DNA from: Acidimicrobiaceae bacterium
GTDB taxonomy: Bacteria; Actinomycetota; Acidimicrobiia; Acidimicrobiales; MedAcidi-G1
Direction of reading: 5' to 3'
NCBI GenBank assembly: GCA_002714485.1
Contig: PAXM01000005.1
Span: 29,916-36,196, forward strand
DNA length: 6,281 bases
Each line of letters starts with the position of its first letter. The stretch's first letter is position 1. Under the pieces are notes generated by a model. That model made no database searches. It had not been told where the DNA came from and saw only the letters and a program-made list of their open reading frames with translations. A program made the position numbers and the translations under genes. This document shows, in pieces, positions 1-5,123 of this stretch.

Positions 1-112
1 AAGCCCCGATGGTCTCGGACCGATTCGTGTTGGGTCTGATTGATGGTCGACATTCCTCTGCCGTTCTATCCGGTTGGTGTATCTGATCGGTCTCGGTGGT
101 GAAGCCGGTGCA

Positions 113-385
113 TCAGGCCGTGGCCTCTAGGTCTCGGTCGGCGACGACGATCCCGTCGTGGTCGGCCCAAAGCCACGTGCCGGGCGTCAGGTCCACGCCG
201 GCCACCATCAGTACCCGACCCTCACCCGGCTCCTCAAGGGCGTCACGGACCAGCGAGTTGTCCTCAAAGACGTCGAGCGTTGAAATCGGTCCACGGAAGA
301 CGCCCACTGCCCCGTAGGAGACGAACCCGCCGACCAGCACGCGCACAGCGTCGCCATGATGATCGCAAAGGTCAGCCGTAGCCAT
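113..385 (-). CDS. RraA-family protein with the central core missing (possible pseudogene)
   Basis: The 90-residue product matches the two ends of the RraA / 4-hydroxy-4-methyl-2-oxoglutarate aldolase-like family. Residues 5-63 carry the family's N-terminal part: the DLCD start, the GP-I-T region and CFEDN-like VFEDN at 39-43, then GRVLMVAG at 56-63. The chain then jumps straight to the C-terminal part, with PGTWLWADHDGIVVA at 68-82. Full-length relatives have about 160 residues, so roughly 70 are absent. These include the GGS-R-AL segment and the G-x-RD segment that carries the metal or substrate-binding Arg and Asp in aldolase members. The join is in frame, near position 197. The ATG at 385 is chosen because the family homology begins there. 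A GTG at 388 is equally possible and is closer to the GGGAG at 400-404. The gene starts about 8-11 bp after the ArsC-like gene, so the two are probably cotranscribed. Without the core it is unlikely to act as RNase E inhibitor or aldolase. It may be a decayed gene or an assembly join. Confidence 0.7.
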   Translation of the reverse strand: MATADLCDHHGDAVRVLVGGFVSYGAVGVFRGPISTLDVFEDNSLVRDALEEPGEGRVLMVAGVDLTPGTWLWADHDGIVVADRDLEATA

Positions 386-395
386 CACCGACGGG

Positions 396-779
396 TCAAC
401 TCCCACCGATGAACTCGTACAAGCGCTCCTTGGGCCGGCCCACAGTGGCCACCAGTGGACCGCTGCCGGCCAGATCACCCCGGATCAGCACGGGTCGTTG
501 GAGCAGCGCTTTGCGGCGGGCCAATAGTTCGACCACGGCTTGGACGTCACCCACGTAGTCGCCCTCGACCAACTCCAGCTTCTTGAACTGTGAGTCCTTC
601 CGAACCAGGTCCTCCACGGGGTCGACCAACCCGGCGGCGATGCGCCGTAACAGCGACTCGTCGGGTGGCTCCTTCATGTAGAGCACAACTTCGACCTCGA
701 CCCCCAGTTCCTCAGCGACCGCCAAGGCGTTCTTGGAAGCGTGTCAATGAGGGTTGTGTAGAACGGTGAGGTCTGCCAC
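396..779 (-). CDS. ArsC-family reductase read as a selenoprotein (in-frame TGA at catalytic Cys12)
   Basis: The 127-residue product, with TGA read as selenocysteine (U), is an ArsC/Spx-family thioredoxin-fold protein. In this family the catalytic Cys in HNPxC reduces arsenate or a related substrate with glutathione or glutaredoxin. The N-terminus reads V-A-D-L-T-V-L-HNPH-U-HASKNAL. This aligns without gaps to HNPACGTSRNTL of plasmid R773 ArsC, and U falls on Cys12. The other key residues are also present: His8, Arg60 (LVRK), Arg95 (QRPV, for Arg94) and Arg115 (GRPKE, for Arg107). The GTG start at 779 has an AGGAG site 5 nt upstream. The only alternative downstream start is a TTG at 725, which would remove the whole catalytic loop. 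A SECIS-like hairpin follows the TGA. The substrate need not be arsenate, since no other ars gene is visible. The main alternative is a TGC or TGT misread as TGA, or a decayed gene. The intact frame on both sides and the hairpin argue against that. Confidence 0.8.
710..727 (-). promoter_or_regulatory. Candidate bacterial SECIS hairpin
   Basis: Read on the minus strand, CCUUGGC (727-721) pairs with GCUGAGG (716-710) around the loop GGUC (720-717). That gives seven consecutive pairs, two of them G-U wobbles. The stem begins 16 nt after the UGA and the loop 23 nt after it. The loop opens with GGU. As I recall the family rules, bacterial SECIS elements place a small loop with an early G about 16-37 nt after the UGA, so this fits. 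SelB would bind here to deliver Sec-tRNA. A competing 5-bp hairpin, CCAAG (736-732) with CTTGG (726-722), overlaps it. Confidence 0.6.
744..746 (-). other. In-frame TGA proposed to encode selenocysteine
   Basis: This is codon 12 of the ArsC-like gene, at the position of the family's catalytic cysteine. Upstream codons give L-T-V-L-H-N-P-H and downstream codons give H-A-S-K-N-A-L, both typical of the family. The next codon is CAC, so the context is UGA-CAC, the same as I recall for E. coli fdhF. The substitution of Cys by Sec exactly at a redox-active position is the standard signature of a bacterial selenoprotein. Confidence 0.75.
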
Positions 780-784
780 GGGAG

Positions 785-789
785 CTCCT
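785..789 (-). promoter_or_regulatory. Shine-Dalgarno site fixing the GTG start of the ArsC-like gene
   Basis: AGGAG on the minus strand lies 5 nt before the GTG at 779. It is the only good ribosome site for this gene. It supports translation starting upstream of the in-frame TGA rather than at the TTG at 725. Confidence 0.7.
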
Positions 790-832
790 GTCGGTCTGGT
801 CGAATCTAGGGGAGAATTGGGCGGAGCGACGA

Positions 833-1138
833 TCAGTCAGGGTGCTCGACGTGGGCCCGGAGGTGGGTGCCGGTCTCGTCGGTCCAACCTTTGGAACGGG
901 CGTAGTCAAACATGCCTGAGAAGCCCTCCTCCCAGGCCTCGTCGGTCCGACCGGAGAGCCAGTGGCGGATGGCAGCCTCGGCGATCCATAGGTGATCGCC
1001 GCCGGCCCAGGTGCCCTCGCCCATGATGGCCGCCAAGTCCTCGGTGGTGAACCCGGCCTGAGTCTCAACGTGGAAATCGGTAAACACATCGTGTTCGTCC
1101 ACTTGGACATCGCCGGCTGCGTCGACCCGGATGATCAC
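833..1138 (-). CDS. Unrecognised 101-aa acidic protein
   Basis: I do not recognise this family. The product is 101 residues, acidic, and rich in Trp, Gly and Asp. Visible features include TTEDLAAIMGEGTWAGGDHLWIAEAAIRHWLSG split over residues 31-63, a predicted helix with the pattern EAWEEGFSGMFDYARSKGW at 67-85, and an acidic C-terminus. No signal peptide or membrane segment is seen, so it is probably cytoplasmic. The start is a GTG at 1138. An in-frame TGA lies six codons upstream, so the gene cannot extend far. It is followed after 53 bp by the ArsC-like selenoprotein on the same strand and may share its transcript. Codon use and base composition match the neighbouring genes, which supports real coding. 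The start codon lies in the loop of a perfect 9-bp inverted repeat. Confidence 0.7.
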   Translation of the reverse strand: MIIRVDAAGDVQVDEHDVFTDFHVETQAGFTTEDLAAIMGEGTWAGGDHLWIAEAAIRHWLSGRTDEAWEEGFSGMFDYARSKGWTDETGTHLRAHVEHPD

Positions 1139-1149
1139 TGATCCGGGTC
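1124..1149 (-). repeat. Perfect 9-bp inverted repeat enclosing the GTG start of the 101-aa gene
   Basis: Arms GACCCGGAT (1124-1132) and ATCCGGGTC (1141-1149) are exact reverse complements, separated by 8 nt. In the minus-strand transcript they would form a GC-rich hairpin with the GTG start codon (1138-1136) in its loop. The weak GGGA upstream of the start falls in or next to the 5' arm. It could be a translational control hairpin or a protein-binding dyad. Nothing in the sequence decides between these. Confidence 0.5.
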
Positions 1150-1157
1150 CCGATCAA

Positions 1158-1196
1158 CCGCCTGCATCTGGTGGGCGACCTCTGGCCGCCTGCATC
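1158..1196. repeat. 11-bp direct repeat pair in the gap upstream of the 101-aa gene
   Basis: CCGCCTGCATC occurs at 1158-1168 and again at 1186-1196, a period of 28 bp. Both copies lie in the 81-bp gap between the hydratase stop and the GTG at 1138. They may be paired sites for a regulator or a chance repeat. I recognise no known motif. Confidence 0.35.
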
Positions 1197-1219
1197 GGAC
1201 TATCGCCACCGGACCGACC

Positions 1220-2065
1220 CTAGAAACCGCGCCACATGGGGTCGCGACGCTCGCGAAAACTGGCAATACCCTCAGCCGAGTCGACGGTTCCATTGTTGAG
1301 TTCCACGGCCCACGCCTCGTTGTCCTCCAGCGTGCGGCGATCGACGTCCAGTGACCGGTTCACCAGCCACTTGGTCAGCATGAGGCTGCGGGTCGGGCCA
1401 CTTGCCAGACGTTCGGCCCAATCGGTGGTGGCCTTGATCAACTCGTCACCAGAAACCACCCTGTTGCAGAGTCCAAGTGAGAGAGCCTGTTCAGCGGTGA
1501 CGTCCTCGGCGAAGAACATCAGTTCCTTGGCCTTTTGGATTCCCACCAGCCGGGGCAGGATCCAGGCGCCAAGCCCGTCGGGAACCAGACCCCTCCGGGT
1601 GAAAATCTCAATGATCTTGGCGTGGTCAGCCATGATCACTAGGTCGCAGCAAAGCGCTAGGTGGGCACCCACGCCGGCTGCCGTGCCGTTCACGGCTGCG
1701 ATCACCGGCAGGTCGCTGTCCAGGATGGCCGGCATCAGCTTGAGTTGGCCCTCAAGCATCATGCGACGGGATTCACCGACGGCCGACGGTGGGGCATCGT
1801 CGGGCCGGGGAGCGAATTCTCGATCGACGCTGATGTCAGCGCCCGAGCAGAAGAGCTTCCGACCCGTTGCGGTGATCACGATGGCCCGGGCCTCGAAGCG
1901 GCCGTTGCAACCGTTGATTAGCACGGCCATGCGGTCCCGCATCTCTGGCGAGAGGGCGTTGCCCTTATTGGGGTTGTCGATAGTGATCCACGCCACCTGG
2001 TTCCGGATCTCGAACCGGACCAGTTCCTCGGGATCCAGCGCCCTGGGGGTCTCTTCATCGGTCAT
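1220..2065 (-). CDS. Enoyl-CoA hydratase/isomerase family protein, PaaG-like
   Basis: The 281-residue product is a crotonase-fold enzyme acting on acyl-CoA thioesters in the cytoplasm. Family marks are the N-terminal VAWITIDNPNKGNALS (24-39), the first oxyanion-hole loop CSGADI (73-78) and the second NGTAAGVGAHLAL (126-138). GLVPDGLGAWILPRLVG follows at 159-175. The two catalytic glutamates of true enoyl-CoA hydratases are not at their usual places: His135 and a Phe occupy them. The Asp in VPD (Asp163) is kept, as in PaaG-type isomerases, so an isomerase or ring-opening role is more likely than plain hydration. A 20-residue variable loop lies after residue 80. The ATG at 2065 is chosen over the upstream in-frame ATG at 2140, whose extra 25 residues are Arg-rich and unlike the family. 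No strong ribosome site is visible. The gene lies 105 bp downstream of the PII gene on the same strand. Confidence 0.88.
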   Translation of the reverse strand: MTDEETPRALDPEELVRFEIRNQVAWITIDNPNKGNALSPEMRDRMAVLINGCNGRFEARAIVITATGRKLFCSGADISVDREFAPRPDDAPPSAVGESRRMMLEGQLKLMPAILDSDLPVIAAVNGTAAGVGAHLALCCDLVIMADHAKIIEIFTRRGLVPDGLGAWILPRLVGIQKAKELMFFAEDVTAEQALSLGLCNRVVSGDELIKATTDWAERLASGPTRSLMLTKWLVNRSLDVDRRTLEDNEAWAVELNNGTVDSAEGIASFRERRDPMWRGF

Positions 2066-2170
2066 TGACGCCGACGGTAGTCTTCGCCCCCTCCGCACGC
2101 GGTCACCATGCCTCTCAGGGCGCGTGACATGGCTGTCCATCCGCAGTTTGGCGATCCCTGTGGTGGTGGT

Positions 2171-2509
2171 TCATACGGCGTCTACGCCGCGTTCGCCGGT
2201 CCGGATGCGAACCAGGTTGCCGACATCGGTCACCCAGACCTTGCCGTCGCCGATCTTCTCGGTACGGGCGGCGGCCACGATGGCGTCCACCACCTGATCG
2301 GCCACACCGTCGTCGACCACCACCTCGACCCGGGTCTTCGGGGTGAAGAGCACCTTGTACTCGGTTCCTCGGTAGGTCTCGCTGTGACCGCCCTGTCGTC
2401 CAAACCCCTGGACCTCGCTGACCGTCATGCCCTGGACACCCAGGGTGGCGAGGCCGTCCTTCACGTCGTCGAGCTTGAAGGGCTTGATGACCGCTGTGAC
2501 CAACTTCAT
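2171..2509 (-). CDS. glnB: PII nitrogen regulatory protein (GlnB/GlnK)
   Basis: The 112-residue product has the exact length of E. coli GlnB. PII proteins are cytoplasmic trimers that sense 2-oxoglutarate, ATP and ADP, and control partners such as glutamine synthetase adenylyltransferase, ammonium channels and other enzymes. It begins MKLVTAVIKPFKLDDV. The T-loop runs through GFGRQGGHSETYRGTEY, with Tyr51 at the uridylylation or adenylylation position. The nucleotide-binding KIGDGK lies at 85-90, and the C-terminal VRIRTGERG follows. The ATG at 2509 has GGGAG 6 nt upstream (2516-2520). No amt or glnA neighbour is present, so GlnB and GlnK cannot be told apart from context. A GntR regulator gene diverges from it. 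A candidate promoter, TTGCAT then 17 nt then AATTAT on the minus strand (2594 to 2566), spans a palindrome that could be an operator. Confidence 0.95.
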   Translation of the reverse strand: MKLVTAVIKPFKLDDVKDGLATLGVQGMTVSEVQGFGRQGGHSETYRGTEYKVLFTPKTRVEVVVDDGVADQVVDAIVAAARTEKIGDGKVWVTDVGNLVRIRTGERGVDAV

Positions 2510-2565
2510 TCTGTGCTCCCATCGCTCCCGGATAGCTCGGGATTGTCGTCATTAAGTTGATACGA

Positions 2566-2590
2566 ATAATTTTCTGTACCAGGAATTTAT
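2566..2590. promoter_or_regulatory. 25-bp imperfect palindrome, candidate operator between glnB and gntR
   Basis: Arms ATAATTTTCTG (2566-2576) and CAGGAATTTAT (2580-2590) match as reverse complements at 9 of 11 positions around a central TAC. The site lies in the AT-rich 141-bp divergent gap. It occupies the space between a weak minus-strand -35 (TTGCAT) and -10 (AATTAT), where a bound repressor would block glnB transcription. Its core TGTACCA (2575-2581) recurs at 2629-2635, just before the gntR -10. The adjacent GntR protein is the natural candidate binder, by inference only. Confidence 0.45.
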
Positions 2591-2636
2591 GCAATGGCTT
2601 GCCACTTCTTTGGCTATTTCTGTCCTTTTGTACCAC

Positions 2637-2642
2637 TACAAT
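2637..2642 (+). promoter_or_regulatory. Candidate -10 element of the GntR gene, implying a leaderless transcript
   Basis: TACAAT matches TATAAT at five of six positions and ends 8 nt before the ATG at 2651. Transcription from it would start at or next to the A of the start codon. No ribosome site precedes that ATG, which agrees with leaderless translation, common in actinobacteria. I see no good -35 at standard spacing. Confidence 0.5.
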
Positions 2643-2650
2643 AAACGATC

Positions 2651-3106
2651 ATGCGAATGGGTCCAGCCATTGTGGAATCCTTCGACCTCACGGGTCGACC
2701 TCGGAGACTCGTAATCCGCCTCGACGAGAACGGCGTCGCCCCCCTCTACGAACAGCTCCGGGCCCAGCTATCGGTGATGGTGGCCGTCGGCCACCTCGTA
2801 GCCGGCTCCCGCCTCCCGACGGTGCGCTGCATGGCCAGCGCCCTCGGTCTGGCCCCCGGCACGGTGGCCCGGACCTACCGGGAGTTGGAGTCCGACGGAG
2901 CACTTGAGGGTCGGGGTCGCCGAGGCACCTTCGTGGTGGACGAACCCCCCCACTCCGAGCCCCTTCGCCAGCGTCGTGAACGACTGTCGTCGGCTGCCAA
3001 CCGCTTCGCCTTCGAATTGCGCCAACTCGGCGTAGACCGTGAAGCAGCCCATCAGTTTCTGAATGAGGCCCTCGACCGGTCGGCCGAGGACGAACCACAT
3101 CCTTGA
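2651..3106 (+). CDS. GntR-family transcriptional regulator, YtrA/YhcF type
   Basis: The 151-residue product has a GntR winged helix-turn-helix and a short helical tail, without the large ligand-binding domain of FadR or HutC types. The motif PLYEQLRAQL (31-40) begins the domain. SRLPTVRCMASALGL and TVARTYRELESDGALEGRGR follow, ending in GTFV at 92-95. Residues 96-151 are charged and helical, likely for dimerisation. YtrA-type regulators are usually repressors of their own operons, often with transporters. Here no transporter is adjacent, and the divergent gene encodes PII. About 20 residues precede the usual start of the family. A second ATG lies at 2657, so the exact start is uncertain. The ATG at 2651 fits the -10 element 8 nt upstream. 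The gene ends one base from the end of the convergent SDR gene, so there is no room for separate terminators. Confidence 0.88.
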   Translation: MRMGPAIVESFDLTGRPRRLVIRLDENGVAPLYEQLRAQLSVMVAVGHLVAGSRLPTVRCMASALGLAPGTVARTYRELESDGALEGRGRRGTFVVDEPPHSEPLRQRRERLSSAANRFAFELRQLGVDREAAHQFLNEALDRSAEDEPHP

Positions 3107-3107
3107 A

Positions 3108-4010
3108 TCAGACTCCGAAGACGGGTGCGGGATCCGGGCTCTCAGAGATCGAACGATGTACGGCATCGCCCACCTCTTCAACGGCGAACCGACGCTCCCC
3201 CACCGAGATCACGCTGCCATGCTGCCAACCATCGCACACGTTTAGTTGTCCTCCAGTGGCCTCGAAGACCCGACCGGTCACGTCACAGGCCGAACTGCCG
3301 AGCCACACCACGAGCGGCGACACGTTGGCCGGATCCTTCTCGTCCCATGATTCCACCGGCGCCTCGCCGTAGAACAAGCCCTCGGTCATCCTGGTCCGGG
3401 CATCCGGAGCCACCCCATTGACCAGAACGCCGTAGCGGCCCCACTCGGCCGCTGCCTGGACCACCATGAGGGCGATGCCCGCCTTGGCCGCCGCGTAGTT
3501 GCCCTGCCCGATGCTGCCCATCAGCCCGGCACCCGACGAGGTCATGACGACTCGGCCAGCCACCTCCATGCCAGCCTTGGACCTATCGCGCCAGTGGGTG
3601 ATGGCGTGGCGGGCTGGTGCGAAGTGCCCCTTCAAGTGGACCCGAGTCACCGAATCCCACTCCTCTTCACTCATGTTGGCCAGCATCCGGTCGCGCAAGA
3701 ACCCGGCATTGCAGACCAGCGTGTCCAGACGCCCCCAGGTGTCAACGGCCCGGGCCACCAGAGCCCCGGCCTGGTCCCAGTCAGCCACATCCGCACTATC
3801 CACGATGGCCTCACCGCCCAGGTCTTCGATGGCGGCCACCACCTCGTGGGCTGGGCCCTCACTCGCTTCAGCGCCCTGGCCCTCGCGGCCCACACCCAAG
3901 TCGTTGACCACTATGCGAGCACCCTCGGCGGCGAAGGCCAACGCGTGGGCCCGACCCAGCCCCCGACCGGCACCGGTCACGATGACCACACGTCCGTCGC
4001 AACTTCCCAT
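3108..4010 (-). CDS. Short-chain dehydrogenase/reductase, (3R)-hydroxyacyl-CoA dehydrogenase-like
   Basis: The 300-residue product is a classical SDR that oxidises or reduces a hydroxyl or keto group with NAD(P)(H). The Rossmann motif TGAGRGLG is at 12-19 and Asp37 in VVNDLG favours NAD(H). CNAG is at 100-103. Catalytic Ser159, Tyr172 and Lys176 lie in SSGAGLMGSIGQGNY-AAAK. The segment RDRMLANMSEEEWDSVTRVHLKG (106-128) is typical of the branch related to the dehydrogenase part of peroxisomal MFE-2, which acts on 3-hydroxyacyl-CoA. The His in VHLKG replaces the Asn of the usual catalytic tetrad, as I recall for this branch. The length above 250 residues comes from the NDLGVGREGQG insertion and the C-terminal tail. 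The ATG at 4010 has GAGGG 8 nt upstream. It lies 77 bp downstream of the asparaginase gene on the same strand. A role in acyl-CoA or steroid-like side-chain breakdown is inferred. Confidence 0.88.
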   Translation of the reverse strand: MGSCDGRVVIVTGAGRGLGRAHALAFAAEGARIVVNDLGVGREGQGAEASEGPAHEVVAAIEDLGGEAIVDSADVADWDQAGALVARAVDTWGRLDTLVCNAGFLRDRMLANMSEEEWDSVTRVHLKGHFAPARHAITHWRDRSKAGMEVAGRVVMTSSGAGLMGSIGQGNYAAAKAGIALMVVQAAAEWGRYGVLVNGVAPDARTRMTEGLFYGEAPVESWDEKDPANVSPLVVWLGSSACDVTGRVFEATGGQLNVCDGWQHGSVISVGERRFAVEEVGDAVHRSISESPDPAPVFGV

Positions 4011-4087
4011 CGAACCGACCCTCAGGTCTCCGTTGTCCCCAGTCGGCCACCCTACGGACCCCGAGCCACCACTGAACCACGTCAGGC

Positions 4088-5050
4088 TCAGACCACCTGA
4101 ACTCGGCCCACCTCCGTGCCAGCCCGGTTGAACAACAAATCATGGTCTGATGTCGGAAGACGCCCTAGTTGCGCCAGAAGGTGCACTACCGCTGCGTCAG
4201 CGGCCCGTCGGGCACCATCGCGAACCTTCAAAGCCAGCCCCAGTCGATCATCAGGCAGCACGGCACAGAACACGCCTTCGGCGCCCGTCTTGCACACGGT
4301 TGATCCGGTGGCCTCCCGGATTAACCGTGTGCAGGTGCGGCTGCTGCCCGCCACGTAGAACGGCTCGGCCCGCATGGCGTCCAGCAATCGAGTGGCTGGC
4401 GCGCCCTGTGACGCCGCCCCAAGGCCGGCCCAGGCCCGGGCGAGCCCGTCCAGCGGCACCGACCAGACGGGTATTCCACACCCGTCCACCCCCGGGACTC
4501 GACCAGCCAGGTCCACCCCACAGGCCTCGGCTAGAGCCGGAGTTACGTGGTCAACCTGCAGCGGGTGTGTGGGATCCAAGTACCCGTGGAGGGGTAGGTC
4601 GAGATGGCGTAGCACGGTCAGAAAGCCGACATGCTTGCCCGAGCAATTGTTATGAGTCTGATCCGGAACGGCCCCAGCCTCCACCATGGCGGTCGCCGAC
4701 GGCTCATGCATCGGTGGATGGCTCCCACAGGCCAGAGACCTGACGTCCAGATCGAGACGGCCTAGCCAGGCCAATATCGCTTCAACGTGACGAGGCTCAC
4801 CGTTGTGGCTCGCGCAGGCCAAGGCCAACTCGACGTCACCTAGACCGAAGGCGTCGGCGGCCCCAGTACCCAGCAGCGGCAGCGCCTGGATGGGCTTGGC
4901 GGCTGACCGGGGCATCACGTCCCGAGCGGCGTAACCGTGGGCCCGGACCAGTCGCCCCTCGACGTCGACCACGGCCACATCGACCTCGTGCCGGCTTTCA
5001 ACCCGGTCGCCTCTGGTGATCTCGACGACCAGGGCGCCAGTAGCAGTCAT
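4088..5050 (-). CDS. L-asparaginase II, Rhizobium etli ReAV type
   Basis: The 320-residue product belongs to the asparaginase II family that includes R. etli ReAV, unrelated to E. coli AnsA/AnsB. It hydrolyses L-asparagine to aspartate and ammonia in the cytoplasm. The catalytic pair of the two Ser-Lys tandems is visible: Ser49 and Lys52 in RSAAKP, and Lys254 in CKTGAEG. The metal-site residues Cys136 and Lys139 in NNCSGKHVGF and Cys191 in DGCGIPVW are also present. SHNGEPRHV lies at 81-89. No signal peptide is seen. The ATG at 5050 is the first in-frame start after a stop nine codons upstream. It has no clear ribosome site. A strong AGGAGG lies 30 nt upstream and serves an out-of-frame ATG instead. 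The SDR gene follows after 77 bp. The gene fits a nitrogen or amino-acid theme with PII and Lrp nearby, though no shared operon is shown. Confidence 0.92.
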   Translation of the reverse strand: MTATGALVVEITRGDRVESRHEVDVAVVDVEGRLVRAHGYAARDVMPRSAAKPIQALPLLGTGAADAFGLGDVELALACASHNGEPRHVEAILAWLGRLDLDVRSLACGSHPPMHEPSATAMVEAGAVPDQTHNNCSGKHVGFLTVLRHLDLPLHGYLDPTHPLQVDHVTPALAEACGVDLAGRVPGVDGCGIPVWSVPLDGLARAWAGLGAASQGAPATRLLDAMRAEPFYVAGSSRTCTRLIREATGSTVCKTGAEGVFCAVLPDDRLGLALKVRDGARRAADAAVVHLLAQLGRLPTSDHDLLFNRAGTEVGRVQVV

Positions 5051-5075
5051 AGCGTCCGCTCGGACATGTCTCCAT
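4998..5075 (-). other. Possible 25-codon leader ORF overlapping the asparaginase start
   Basis: AGGAGG (5086-5081) stands 5 nt before an ATG at 5075 that opens a 25-codon frame out of phase with the asparaginase gene. That frame ends 50 bases inside the asparaginase gene. A second short frame, M-S-E-R-T-L from an ATG at 5067, ends in TGA overlapping the asparaginase ATG as ATGA. Either could couple or dampen translation. AATAAT (5079-5074) could instead be a -10 element, in which case the AGGAGG would not be transcribed. Confidence 0.3.
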
Positions 5076-5123
5076 TATTCCCTCCTGTACCGTCGGTAAG
5101 ACAGAAGGCGGGGGGGGTTGGAG

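Noticed and set aside
1..112. Possible end of a gene at the left edge
   Set aside because: All three plus-strand frames are short and none shows a recognisable protein end. No tRNA or strong terminator hairpin was seen either.
113..478. RraA-family gene starting at 478
   Set aside because: The extra N-terminal residues overlap the ArsC-like gene in another frame and match nothing in the family.
396..725. ArsC-like gene starting at the TTG at 725
   Set aside because: This would remove the HNPx(C/U) loop, has no good ribosome site and places the start inside the SECIS-like stem. Family-like coding continues upstream to 779.
1236..2297. A 353-codon plus-strand open frame over the hydratase and PII genes
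   Set aside because: It is rich in Ser, Arg and Thr with no family pattern, and it is antisense to two clearly recognisable genes. It is a high-GC shadow.
2115..2636. A 173-codon minus-strand frame across glnB
   Set aside because: It is an Arg- and Gly-rich out-of-frame shadow of the PII gene.
3095..3120. Bidirectional terminator between the convergent GntR and SDR genes
   Set aside because: The gap is one base, and I found no GC-rich hairpin with a T-tract there.
3499..4131. Plus-strand open frames antisense to the SDR gene
   Set aside because: They have Pro-, Ser- and Arg-rich composition without any motif, opposite a well-supported SDR.
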